Shown here: positions 47,249 through 58,901 of the stretch, piece by piece
Numbering within the stretch: the first letter of the stretch is position 1
Layout: the number at the start of each line of letters is the position of its first letter
Source of the DNA: Camillea tinctor
Lineage: Eukaryota; Ascomycota; Sordariomycetes; Xylariales; Xylariaceae
Direction: 5' to 3'
Assembly: GCA_022578605.1 (NCBI GenBank)
Contig: MU394051.1
Span: 186,001 to 250,000 of the forward strand
Length of the DNA: 64,000 bases
Program-made: the position numbers and the translations under genes
The notes under the pieces: generated by a model
What the model was told of the DNA's origin: nothing
Database searches by the model: none
What the model saw: only the letters and a program-made list of their open reading frames with translations

Positions 47249-47619
47249 ATTGTTGGGTGAGGAGGTGATGAGGTGATGAGATTCGTAGGTATAGATGGGT
47301 GTTAGGATGTAGAATGCAGAATGCAGAATGTAGAATGTAGAAGTACATAAGTACTAATAAGGTCGGCCTTTTCAGAAGCAAAAGATCCGACCTTTATTAT
47401 TCACCGCCCGGCAGAAACCCAATAAAATTTCTTGGATGTAGTGTAGCTCTGAGGTGGCCCCACTACCAATCCATTATCCGTACTACCATATTCCATCCTT
47501 CATCTCATCCCACTACAAACAAAGCTTACCTTAGTGTGTGCTATAACCATGACCTGAGAACAAACAAAAGGCAATAGCGCACCGCACGACACTCCTCGCT
47601 TCTCGTTGGATTATTTAAC
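47249..47619. promoter_or_regulatory. Divergent promoter between CWC15 and RRP45
   Basis: The two start codons are 371 bp apart and point away from each other, so this short region must drive both genes. It contains a five-copy 7-bp tandem repeat (GYAGAAT, 47309-47343) on the CWC15 side. I cannot place TATA boxes or factor sites with confidence. Confidence 0.6.
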
Positions 47620-48569
47620 ATGCCTAGGGAGGCCGAACCTTCTCTCAATGAGCGGGCTTTCGTAGTGCAGGCCCTGCAGGAAGGCCTGCGAATCGATGGC
47701 CGCGCATTAGATCAGTTCAGAGAACTCGACCTCAAGTTTGGCGACCAGTATGGCGTTGCAGACCTGACCCTCGGCAAGACGAGGTATGTATATATGTAGA
47801 TTCAAAATAGTAACCTGAAACTAATCTTCCTTTTTTTCCCCTTCCCCTCAGGATATTCGCCAAGGTGTCTGCTGAAGTCACTACACCCTACACGGACCGG
47901 CCGTTCGATGGCATATTCACCATTACCACCGAGCTTAGCCCCATGGCCTCGCCCTCGTTCGAAGTCAACCGGCCAACGGAAACCGAGATCATGCTGTCTA
48001 GATTACTCGAAAAAACCGTTCGTAGGTCGAATGCTCTCGACACCGAGTCGCTGTGTCTTGTGTCCGGCCAGAAGTGTTGGTCTATAAGGGTTGATCTGCA
48101 CGTGCTTTCGCATGACGGCAACCTGATCGATGCGTCGTGTTTAGCCGTCGTAGCTGCATTGCGCCACTTCAGGAAGCCGGACACAAGCATAGAGGGAGAA
48201 ACCCTAACCATATACACACCTGCCGAGCGGGAGCCTGTTCCGCTGAGTTGGTTACATTCGCCCTTGTGCGTCACCTTCAGCTTCTTCGGAGAAGAGGCCG
48301 ACATTGTAGTGATGGATGCCAATCTGTTGGAGGAGCAATTGCGGGTTACCAGCTTTACAATCAGCTTCAATAAGCACGGAGAAATATGCCAGGGCGCAAA
48401 GCTGGGTGGCACGACTGTAGAGGCGATGACCTTGATCAAATGCGCGAACGACGCTCTCGACAAGGTGAAGGAGCTCACGACGTGGTTAGACCTGAAGCTG
48501 GTGGAGGATTCCAAGCGACGAGACAAGGGTGGCCTCATGGCCGAATTATCTGCGGAAAACGAGAGATAA
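47620..48569 (+). CDS. RRP45: Exosome core subunit RRP45 (EXOSC9 family)
   Basis: Exons 47620-47783 and 47852-48569 with a 68-nt GT-AG intron; 882 nt, 293 residues. The start MPREAEPSLNERAFVVQALQEGLRIDGR matches the conserved RNase PH-fold N-terminus, where RxDGR marks the family. Later blocks include SAEVTTPYTDRPFDG, LEKTVRRSNALDTESLC, GQKCWSIRVDLHVLSHDGNLIDA and PLCVTFSFF. RRP45 forms the hexameric ring of the RNA exosome with the other PH-like subunits and is expected to be catalytically inactive but essential for 3'-5' RNA processing and decay in nucleus and cytoplasm. The length is close to the core domain alone, without the long C-terminal extension of human EXOSC9. Divergent from CWC15 and convergent with ARL3. 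Confidence 0.95.
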
Positions 48570-48889
48570 TAGCAGCAGGGACAAAAGAGTAGAAGTATAT
48601 AGCCAGTGGACGGCTTTCGATATTAGAATCAAGATACCCATAATTGATGGCGAGGCCATTTTTCTTCGTAGTGGCCTCGTACAACAACAATAAGAAGAAC
48701 AACCACAACCACAATAACACCCGCCAAAGAGAAAAAAACCAATATAACGCCGTCCCCAATGCTGCTGCTGCTGCCGCTGCTGCTGAATGCAAGAAGATGT
48801 CGCTTCTTCCAACCTGGATCCAATATATGTAGAAAAGTAATGAAGAAAAGACGAAAAGCACTTTTTTTGTTAGAGTGTTTTGCCCCCTT
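48570..48889. other. Convergent 3' spacer between RRP45 and ARL3
   Basis: A 320-bp spacer carrying both 3' ends. It includes an A/C-rich tract (AACAACAATAAGAAGAACAA, 48681-48700) and a GCT/GCC repeat (about 48759-48784), which create Asn-, Ala- and Ser-rich false frames. Confidence 0.6.
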
Positions 48890-49765
48890 TTATCTCATGA
48901 CCGGTGGTCTCGACTCCTTATTCCACTTCACCCTAGACCTCACCCAGTCCACCGCCTCCCGGACGCCCGTCCCCGTCAGCGCGCTCACAGGCAGCACGCG
49001 CGAGTCGCGGATGCTCGAGGCCTTCTCGCCCTCGAACACCTTCTTGACGAGGCCCTCCTTTATGCGGACGACCTCGACGCAGTCCTCGCGGTCCTGCTTG
49101 TTGGCCAGGATGAGCAGGGGCACGCCCTCGGTCTCCGAGTTCTGCAGCACGTCCTCGAGCACGAGGCGGCACTCGTCGAGGCGCCCGCCCGCGCCGTTCT
49201 CGTTCTCGTCGTCGTTGTCGAGGTTGCCGTCGCCGATGTCGGTGCTGTCGATGATGAACACGATGGCGTGGCAGCTCGCGTAGTAGCTCTGCCACAGCCT
49301 CCGCAGGCTCAGCTGGCCCCCCACGTCCCAGATCTTCAGGTACATGTCCGGCAGCGTCAGCGTCGACACGTTCTGCCCCACCGTCGGCACCGTCTTGAGC
49401 TTCGGGTCCGGCCGCTCCGGCAGGAACAGGGATTTCGCTTGCTCGTGGAACGTCGTCTTGCCCGCGTTGTCGAGGCCCAGCAGGATCACGGAGTATTCTG
49501 TAGTTTGGGGCGGTTTGGTAGGGCCCTAATACACACATAACACCCCGTCCGGGCGCAATGCGATTGCGCACCGTGTGGGATGTGTGTGTGTTTGTGGCCC
49601 TCCCCAATGTCAGAAAAGGAAAGAAAGAAAGAAAAAAAGAGGAAGCAATTCCCCCTTTTTTTATTATATGTTTTCTGAGGTGTCTGATGGCATTGCGGGT
49701 TTGGGGTGAAACTCACCCTCTTTGCTGGTCGCGAGCCGGTAGAGGCCCTTGGCCAGATGATACAT
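48890..49765 (-). CDS. ARL3: ARF-like small GTPase ARL3 (yeast Arl3 / ARFRP1 type)
   Basis: Two exons, 49765-49717 and 49497-48890, with a 219-nt intron; 657 nt, 218 residues. N-terminus MYHLAKGLYRLATSKEEYSV matches yeast Arl3/ARFRP1 and lacks Gly2, consistent with the N-acetylated, non-myristoylated branch of the ARF family. GTPase motifs: GLDNAGKT (24-31), Thr and VGQN in switch I, WDVGGQ (73-78), ANKQD (148-152) and SALTG near the end, followed by the conserved NKESRPP tail. Arl3 acts at the trans-Golgi upstream of Arl1 and golgin recruitment. Oddity: an acidic, Asn/Gly-rich insertion of about 18 residues (about 104-121) separates IDSTD from RLDEC; there are no splice signals that would remove it. 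The gene converges on RRP45 and diverges from the downstream membrane-protein gene. Confidence 0.94.
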
Positions 49766-50487
49766 GTTGAACCGGAGTGGATGGTAGTAGGTAGGCAAAA
49801 CGCAAGTTCGGGATCGGGATCGGATCGGTATGGAGAGATAGATAAAAAAGACTAGCTCAATGCGACCGGCCGTGTCGGATGGGGGGTGGAACGGGGGTGT
49901 TCTATCGTATACGAGTACAAAAGTAAACAGTAAATAAAAGCAAAAGGTTACCAGGTAGATTCCCTATAGGCAAGGCATGTGAGTGGAAATCGAGATGTCC
50001 GTATGAGATATGTAACCTGTAGTGTGTAACTACCTAGTGTAAATCTAAGGTTAGATAAAGATAAACTTAGGTAAATTTAGTAAGGATCAAGTTAGAGTAA
50101 ATGCGCGCACGACGTGGGCTGACGTGGAGAGGGGGGGGGGGGGGGGTTGTTCCCCAGGAAAAAGGGTTAGCAGGGTATTGGTCTGTCTTTCAACCGTTAA
50201 AATCTCCAAATAACTTAGGTTAACCTAAAAAGTTGTTGTGTCTTGCATGTATTGGAGACCTTCCCTGGCCTGCAACATTCCAGCTGAGATTAAGTAGTGG
50301 ATACCTCTTTATTCGTCTATATCCCTTTCCCCTCCCTCTGCCCAAGTATCACATGCATATAATACATACATCCCGCAGGCCCACCCCTCGTGTGCTTCGT
50401 ACCTATTCACACTACCTACACCAACTTACCCAGATCCTTCATCTCGCGCGTCATCAAATGTGAGAAATTCCGCATCGCCTCCCAGCA
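49766..50487. promoter_or_regulatory. Divergent intergenic region between ARL3 and a membrane-protein gene
   Basis: 722 bp between two start codons pointing apart, so it should hold both promoters. It contains a G16 run (50131-50146), repeated TTAGGTAAA-like units (about 50040-50090) and a pyrimidine-rich leader before the ATG at 50488. No specific factor sites are called. Confidence 0.5.
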
Positions 50488-52340
50488 ATGGCACCCGTTC
50501 CGTTTCAGCACCCGGTCAGGTAAGCTACATATACAAACTCAAATAATGATATAATGCCGCTATCGATGGCCTTTTCTTTTCTTCTTTTTTAGGGTGGCTA
50601 CGTATTATATGCCGATGGACTTACATGGGTTAGGTATGCTCCATTGGCCCTGGCCGGGACCCATCTTGGTTTAGTAGTCTACTTGACCTATGCCGTCGGT
50701 GCCGGTCTCTACACCTCGTATAAGTCGCTGGGTCCGGCTCAAGATACCCGCTCACGTCAAGCCCGGCGCAAGAAACTCGCGCCCGTTTTCCTCGCCCTCG
50801 CAGTTGTCGCCTTTTCTATAGCGACCTACTCGTCTATTGCGTACACGAGGCTCTCGTATATCACGTGGGCATATGAGCACGGCTTAGACCTCCCCGGCCA
50901 GTATGATGAATTCTTATCTTGTACTCCGTTTCCTAACGTGTACCTATAAAATATTTAAGCTAATTTGCCAGTGACAGCTTGGTGGGTGAAGATAGCTTCA
51001 CCTCCGAAACTAGAGACTCAAGCCAACTCTACATCGCTCAGTGGCTCAGCGACACGCCTATCTTCGAGTCCCTCGAAATCGTTGCTGAAAAAGCCCGTCG
51101 TTTCTGGTGGGGGCGGCAGGTTGATCTTGCGACGATGGCGTTCAGTATGTTAGTAGCGATTGAGGGGCGACGGCGAAAGATACCGATGTTGTTTGCATTT
51201 GTAGCCCTAACACATCTGGTCAATCTTTCATTCGCTCAGAATCTTTTCTACCTCACTCTCTTGCTTACCCCTTCGCCGTTGCCGACGACAAGTGGGGACT
51301 GGGAGCTGCCTGTCGCGCCTGGTCCCCCTTCGCTATGGGCTGAGTTCCGTGATAAGCTGTTTCCAACAAAGCCGGAGAACTGGGTCCCGCATCCGTCCGT
51401 CTTCGGTTGCGCCTTAGTGCTGAACCTCGCCTCCGTGTTCTTCGTTCCGTATGCAGCTGGGACTTCATCATTTACCAACGTGATTTTGCTGCTTCGATTC
51501 TCAACTTTCCTGCCCCTTTTCCTGCCCGATATCGTGCCCGTTCAGTGGGGCAAAGTTCACCAACACCCCCACGACGCCTACGACTCGTTTACCAAAATAT
51601 TCCGGTTCTTATCCATGGCTGCATTCTTGATGCATGCCCAGGCTACCATCATTGGGCTCGTCTCCAATGCCCCAGGCTCGCATTACCATCGTCATAGCGT
51701 CTTCTTCCCTTGGGACGTAGAGGAGCGATCGAAATGGGAGCGCACCACTACGGCGTTCGGGAAACTACTTGGATCTATTTCAGACCATCCTGTAGTAGCC
51801 GCCGCCGGTGGGGACGTCTTGGTCTGTACTTTGAGCCTCGGAATCTGGGCCGCTATACGTGCTACAGACGTACAGGACATTTTTCGCACGACGATACCCT
51901 TCTATAGCCATGTCGCCTCCCAAGCTGCCGCGTTAGTACCTAAGAAAGAACAGTCTCCAAACCCCCCTTCCATTAAAGGGGAGTCAGAACTAGCCGACGA
52001 GATCGAACCCACAGAGCCCGAATACCATATGACATTACGACGACGTACTCGATCAGCAAAGAATAGGGGAGCTAGTATCGCAAGCTCCAGCGGCACCAGC
52101 GACGATGTGGTTTTGCCCCAAACGCGGAAAAGGGGCCGACCGAAGAAGATAAAGAAATTAGAGGAGGAAGATAAGGCATATGAACCTCCATCGGTCGGAG
52201 CCGGGCAGCTCATCGAAGGAGACATCTTGCCCCAGGAGCTGGATTGGGACTCGGCTGCCCTAGCCTGGGGGTTGACCGCTTTCGGTGGGCTCGCGTCGGC
52301 CACCGCCGGCGTGTTCGGAGGTGAGTGTGTAGCGAGATAG
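50488..52340 (+). CDS. Multipass membrane protein with AT-hook-like C-terminal tail (unknown function)
   Basis: The body is secure: exon 2 ends at 50900 (donor GTATGA at 50901) and the last exon starts at 50978 (or 50972, a tandem AG) and ends at TAG 52340. The first junction is uncertain. With ATG 50488, the strong donor at 50520 keeps frame only with the acceptor at 50633 (total 1,662 nt, 553 residues). The pyrimidine-rich acceptor at 50592 would need a weak GTCAGG donor at 50515 (565 residues) and retains GGYVLYADGLTWV, which looks protein-like. The protein has about seven or eight hydrophobic spans (LGLVVYLTYAVGAGLY, LAPVFLALAVVAFSIATY, FAFVALTHLVNLSFAQNLFY, then four or five more) and a conserved-looking YIAQWLSDTP...EKARRFWWG block. 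The cytosol-predicted tail has LRRRTRSAKNRG and an AT-hook-like RKRGRPKKIKK, followed by a last hydrophobic stretch. Uncharacterised fungal family as far as I can tell. Confidence 0.8.
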
Positions 52341-53630
52341 GTGGACTTAAGGGATTTACGGACGGAGTATGGCAGCGGGGTATGGGCAGGATACAGGAAT
52401 GGAACTCGGTAAGGCTGGGTTGGATAGGAACACGGGACGGATACCCATTAGGACAAGCAACATCAGGACAAGATGCAGTGTTAGTTGATTATACCGGGCG
52501 TTTTTCTGAGTCGCTAAGGGAAGGCTTTCGCACTATCGAGAGAACTTGATAGGTGGTAATATACAAAAGCTGAAAGTCTAGTCTCGGCTGCTATGTTTTG
52601 TTATATGCATTTTCCACTGCCTGCCGTAAGAGCAGCATAACCTACAAGGAAGAGGTCAGTAAGCGCCTTGAATTCAACCTAGCTCCAGGGCTCTCTCTCT
52701 CCCCTTAATGGCCAAACCACCTACCAGGTACTACTGTGTAGGTACCTATGTAAGATAAACAGATAAAAAAGATACCGATTACATACAGGTATGTACCTAG
52801 GTACTTAAATCTCCATTGGTTGCCTACACCTCAAGCACCAACACTGCATCGGCAGTGTACCTTCCTTACCTCTAACGGACTGGGTTCTAGATAAATGCGC
52901 CTTCCTTCGCAGAAATGGAATTACATCATAGTGTGTATTATCTGTAACTACTTACTACGTACCTCCCATAGGGTCGGGTCTAAGCACGTAACTAGACTCG
53001 TCCACTCTCTCATCTTCAACCCACAAATCTCAACAAGACGATATTACAGCCTTCTTCCTGCTCCTCCTACTCCTCTCACTCGTGACGACCCAGACCGCCA
53101 GATTCTAAATACTACAGTCTTTTCCACTATCTGGAAAGGAAAAAAAAGAAACAAAAAAAAAACCCAGCAGAAGCCGTCGAGGCAGTCTTGTCACCAAATC
53201 AGGGCAGTTTTTAATATCTGCACCTAGCGCATAGTCCAAATCCTCCCCAGCAACCAGCTACCTATCTAGGTGTTGCCTACCTAGGTAGTCCACATCCCAC
53301 CTCCAAGGACTAAAAATCCGTTCCCCTTGCGACCCAAATGTTCCGTAGTAAAGAATCACCTAGTCGATGATCACCTTGGAGACAACGCTGGAGGCGCACA
53401 CCTTGGAACCCATCTCGCGGCAGAGGAATAACAGACCCATCCGAAGCTTTAGATGTAGTACACAAGCCCACCTACAATCATCTAACCTGGCCCTCAACGT
53501 GTGTGAAAACCTGAGCAATAAATCTTGACATTCCCCTTCCACCATCCCTTGTCCTTGTTGGCGTGGTCTGCTTGTCACTATTTGTATTACTTGATATCCA
53601 TACCTGTACTAAGCATCCGCCCCAGCCAGC
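52341..53630. other. Non-coding spacer
   Basis: About 1.3 kb with many TACCTAGGTA units (about 52737-52805 and 53258-53290), A-rich stretches near 53140-53163 and CT-rich leader before 53631. The short frames inside have no recognisable domain. Confidence 0.5.
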
Positions 53631-54748
53631 ATGGCTACCTTCTACGAGCAGCGAATGTTTAACCTCCCAGCGCGGTACGGGATCTCGACAAACGCGCGGA
53701 ACATGCTCAAGGCCTACGAGGACTTCAAGACCGCTCAAATTGATGAGGCAACTCTTGGTCGGCTTATTCGCCTATCGCCCAATAATCGGGGGGCCTTAAC
53801 CGCCACCATGGTGAAATGCGCCAACATAATGAAGGACAAACCCGAGGAATCTAATCATTGTTTTGTCATTATCTCGAGCTGCGGTGAAATGATCCAGATC
53901 GCAGGTAGGTAGAAAAGCTGGCAGCGGGCAGGAGATAATAACAATATTGCTCGTTACTAACGTCAACAAGACAAACCGCCTCCTCTCGATGGCTTTCCTT
54001 CCTTCACGAAACTTCCTCGAGAAATTCGTGAGCGGGTCTATGACTTCTACCTCGGTAATTGCCAAACAGCGGTTGATATCATACCGCACCCAAAGTATGG
54101 GAAATGCAGATGTGCTGCTCACGAGCCTCCTCAATATACTTCCTTTACCAAAAAGAACATATCTCTCGCCTTCACTTGCAAGCAGATGCGCGGCGAGGTT
54201 CTATCCTGCTTCTATAGCAAACGGGTTAGTTTGCCTCCCCCTTTATTAGGAAACCGACCTCGATCTTATATGCTTAATTAACTTACCCTTTGCAGACATT
54301 TTACTTCCCTTGCGCTTGCGAAATGGGCTATCACTTGTCTCAGAATTCCGCACTCAAGGGGAGGATTCGTAGCATCAAGTTTCACTGGTGTGGTCAAGAT
54401 GCTGATGATGGTATTTCGGAACTTAAGGATATGAAGAAACTCGACCACCTCACCGTGGTCATCTCCAAGAACACCACGAAGCACCTGACTAGTCGTGAGG
54501 CAGAAATTCGAGAGTACTTCACTCCTAGACGAGCTCCCACCATGTTACCTGAAGCATTGGGATTCGATGAGCTGATGGAGCTCCGGGGTATTGAGACAGT
54601 TGAGGTTGAGCATATCAATAAGCGAAAAGCGGATCGACGAACCGATGACGAAGTGAGTTCTCTAGCAGCATTGCTCCGGCTCAAAGCACGACGAGCTCGC
54701 CAAGATGCAGACGAGGATGATAGTTTGATGTCTGGCAACGACGTCTAG
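53631..54748 (+). CDS. 2EXR/F-box-like domain protein of unknown function
   Basis: Exons 53631-53904, 53971-54224, 54296-54748; 981 nt, 326 residues, GT-AG junctions with TACTAAC and TTAAC branch sites. The segment FPSFTKLPREIRERVYDFYLG (about residues 101-121) is the F-box-like/2EXR motif common in large fungal families, where such domains act as protein-interaction modules. Downstream, CxCxxH-like Cys/His residues (GKCRCAAHEPP) and FTCKQMRGEVLSCFYS fit the usual arrangement after this motif, where cysteines follow the interaction helix. The last third is charged and helical with a Lys/Arg-rich segment and an acidic tail. The first 95 residues, including YGISTNARNMLKAYEDFKTA, resemble nothing I recognise. 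An SCF-type ubiquitin ligase adaptor role is possible but not shown by the sequence. Confidence 0.85.
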
Positions 54749-57700
54749 TCGCTATGAGATAACGCGAGAGGCCAATGGAGGAATGATTGATGACATGACT
54801 AAGTGAATGATATGGGATGTTTTTTTTTATTCAGGGGCGACTGGGTTTTGTGGACATTAAGCAAGGCGGAGTTAGTACTGGTTGACGGGAAATTCATCAT
54901 GCGCTGATCCATGTATGCTGTTGCTTTGCGAGCGTAAGATAAAGAAGAGGATAGGGAATCCTATCTACGAACAGAACCCGGGCACATTGGGCTACGATAG
55001 GTAGCCACAGATACGCGATTGATTTTGTAGCGTAGATTAGGCGTATTAACGGAAAAAGAAAAAGAAAACAAAAGAAAAAGGAAGTCCTTTGTCTATAAAG
55101 TGATTTCTTCCGCTTCTCTCTCCCTCTTCAATGTCAATAACTAGCCATGCTGTAGTAGTTATGTGTATTATCCTCTGGGGATGCAGTATTAGAAGACTTA
55201 GGTAGAAAGCGAAGAACTATAATTGAATCCCCCTTTCTTTATTATGTGAAGATAGTCAGGCTTTAGCTGACAAGGTGCTAAGGAGGCTCCCTTGATAATT
55301 TTCTTTGTAGCGTAAGTTAGGAAAAGCGAGAGAAGGCCCAAGGATGGATGGGAATTATATATACCAGACAATTCAGGGGTATATGTAGTGTAGAAGGGGC
55401 CCACGTGACTTGGTCCAGTCTAGAAGTCAATATGTCGGAACAATCGATATCTGGTATTGTATGTAGTCTATAAGCTACTCTATATATGTACATGCTAGGC
55501 AGGTAGTATGTTTTATAAATTCGGATGGATTATTTTATCTACGTTTTACTTCGTTCATTATTTCTCCCTCCAATGTTACCTATCTACCTAAGATACTAGT
55601 TGAATAGTACACATATTGATAGCAAGAGAACCTGCTAGTTTTAAGTTGCTTGAGTTAGACTACGATCTGGGCTTGGAAACAAACTGGCTGAGCTAATAAG
55701 TGGATGGGAAGTCTATGTGTTGGCAACATTGGATGGTCGTTGTCATCGTTAGAGATCTACTATATCAAGATAAGATAAAAGGAGGAGGGAGGGGGATATA
55801 CGCGATTCATTATCAACCCCCCTTTTAAAGTGCCCGATCTAAGATCTACACTATCTAACTCAGATTAATTGACGTGACTGCTCCCCCTCCATTAAAAAAA
55901 AAGACTATCTAGCAGCTTACGTATGTTGAGGTACGTATGTAAGAGACATTTTCCCTCTCTTTTCTCCCCTTTTCTTTCTAAATTTCTACTAAATGAAACT
56001 GGGGATAGGTCCAATTATTTATTAGAATGAAAAGAGAAAATAAAGAAAAAAGGAGGGGGAAGAGTAGGTAGATAAAGGAAAATACCTACCTATATTTTAG
56101 GTTTCTTCGGTGGTTACATGGACATAACTTCAGTACTACCTCATTGCAAATGTGTGACCAGCTAACTGTCTTGAGTAGTAGGTCTTCCCAAATATGAATT
56201 CACCAATCAGATTTGCACTTTACTCGCGAAAAAAAAAGAAGCGTACTTGAGATCGGAAGGTTTTTGGTTCGGCTCGGGTTCGGGTTCGCTTCATTCTCCC
56301 GCAGGACGAGCAGTATCTATCTACTAGTGCTGCTACTACTTAAGTACTAGTTTATCTTTTTCGGACCCTTTCCCACCCCCCGTGCTTTCTTTACTCCTTC
56401 GGACTTTTCTCACCGAACACCGTATTCTTCGTATTAAAGGTTCGGATCCAAGTCATCTACAAAACTATAAGTGATAGTACGGATGAGACAGGATCTTCTC
56501 TCTCCCCAGTTTAAATAAGGTGCTGACATACACACACACACACTTTATACACTCTGAGCTGGGCTTAAGCACCGAAACCGAGAAAAAAAAACATTTGATC
56601 TCGGGCTCGGAACAAAAGAAAAAAGAAAGATTCCACATAGTATTGAAGTGCAAGGGCTCCGTCTAAAAGTACCTTATCAGCTTATAAGTAAGATTGGTAA
56701 GTACTCCATATAGATATACATGTAGGTTAGGTAATCCGGCAATAATGATTTCTAAGCTCTCTCGGAGACGGACACTGCTTTTGACCCCTATAACCCTTTT
56801 TCTATGCACACTTCTATACTAGCGAACTACTTTATTTTTTTCCTCTTCCCATTTACCACCCTACCTAGGTTTAGATAGGTTGCCAGGTAGGTATCACGTC
56901 ACCGTTACAATCACACATACGCTCCTGTCGCGTGCCACAAGATTTTATTAATTCTAGGTAATTCATTAATTGCTTTTTTAAGTCGCGTGTCATTGCGGCA
57001 CGGTTCTCGACTGTCAAAGCAAAAATCCGAGTGTCTAATATACACTCAATACATATAAATACATCTTACAACCCTGAACCTTTTCGTTTTTTTAGGGGAG
57101 CGTAAGGGGAAAAAGGACCCTTACCCACCCCCACCTAATGTAAGGCAAGAAGAGCACGCGCGAAATGTCCCATGTTTTTTTTATGCACGCTATACGCGGG
57201 AAAGCCACCCAACCAGACAGAACATGTGCCGAATTATACATTGTGCATATTAGACCCAGTCGTGGTACATAACCTCCCTCCCTTTCCCAAGCATATCCCC
57301 TATGTAATGTAATGCAACGTTATTATATGTACATAAAAAAAAAGCGGTCAATAAAAAAAAAACCAGAGATATATATCCCAGCCTTATTTATTCAAAGCGG
57401 AGTTAAACCTCCATGAAAAAAAGCAAAACGGATAAAAAAAAAGCAAAGAAAAAAAAGAAAAAAGAAAAAAGAAAAATAACCACTCGCCGCTTTTAATAAG
57501 AGACCCAAAGACCCGACGAACAGAAATAAAACTGGGGATATCCACTGACCGGGCAAGTAAGGTATGGAAAGTCCACTACCCAGCTCGGTGGTCAAGCCCT
57601 CTCCCCCAAATTCCGATTTCCGATTATCGATCTCGTCGTCATGTGATTTACCAACCATTAATGTAAGTTTTAACCCTTGTCGACTCCCCCAGGGTCCCGC

Positions 57701-58901
57701 CAAAAAAAAAAAAACGCGGGAATACGCGTATGGACGGACCTTAGGGATGTTTTTTTTTTCTGTATACGTCAGATGTAATTTCCGCGTATTTCCATGCTTC
57801 CACACCACTCTTTTATCTCGTACCTTACATTTGTACTCCGTACACCTTACCTATATGCGGAAGTATTTCTTTAATTGAAAAGAAAGACGGCCAGAAAAAA
57901 AAGGTTTGTGAGGCCTCCTGTGTTCTGATTATGCTTAATTTAACACTCCCCTTTCTCTCTTGGTAAAACAGATGGTGATGGTTTGACGTAAGGATAGCAT
58001 ATCTATAGCCTACCTGTGTACAGAGGGTAGTTGATTATGGATGTAAAAGTGATCCACTGAAAATTGATCATCGTTACTGATCTAGATATACGTGAGTATT
58101 ATAACAATAATATTAAAGATTTAACGTTAGGTAGTTAGATCATAGCTCGTAGTAGGTAGGTTAATAGCCAAGATAGCCGTCTGTTACTTATTACCGCCTT
58201 GTCACCGTCAGGTCAAATCCGACCCTCCGACCTGAGGTCTTGTATATGCCAATACTTCATCGCAGCACAACGCAGCACTTGTAGCCTTCGTAGTCATCTA
58301 TTCCAAGCACGCGGGTTGGTTAGGCAGATTCTTCATTCCTATGTCACCATCTCCAAAGTCTCTGTCCACACTGTTTCTCTCTTCCGTTGAAATCATTAGG
58401 CCATATCATTAACCAATACCTTCGCCGTTTCCAATAACCATGATGAATAATAATAAAAAAGGTATGCTCCCCGTGTCTCTCCTGGCTGGGCTGGATCGAG
58501 CTAAATAGTGCAGGCCTGGCTAGCTATTTCGATATCGAGATAATTATAACGCCTCCCTTATTGGATTTGCATCTAGTAGAACACAGCTCGTGGTATGTTG
58601 GCCGGAACGGATGAGAAGACTCATAAAAAAGACAATCCAACAAACCGGGACCACATGGGGTTATGATGCCCTTAATCCGACCACTCCGTATCCACCCATT
58701 TCCATTCGTATAATGTTGTTACAAGGGCCACCGATTTGGAGGCATGACCGGATCCTATATGCACTGATCGCTGTTCGACCACTTCTTCCTAGCTCGTGGG
58801 GATTATATCCTGTTTCCTCCTCTTTCTCGTCATTATTGGTCATTAGCTGCAAAGCCCCTTCTCGTCGTGAAGCTTTACCACATCTCGTCTCATCTATCCA
58901 T
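54749..58901. other. Gene-free 4.15-kb spacer
   Basis: No supportable gene. It is AT-rich with many A and T runs (for example 57420-57480), ACCTACCTA units (55575-55600, 56083-56110, 56860-56900), an ACAC repeat (about 56528-56544) and GGTTCGGGTTCG-type tandem units near 56270-56290. It separates the convergent 2EXR-like and CAS1 genes and should hold both 3' ends, but is much longer than needed for that. Frames of about 140 codons at 57392-57808 come from the homopolymer-rich DNA and have no domain. Confidence 0.45.

Noticed and set aside
48875..49540. 221-codon plus-strand frame, Arg/Leu/Val-rich
   Set aside because: Antisense shadow of the GC-rich ARL3 coding exon.
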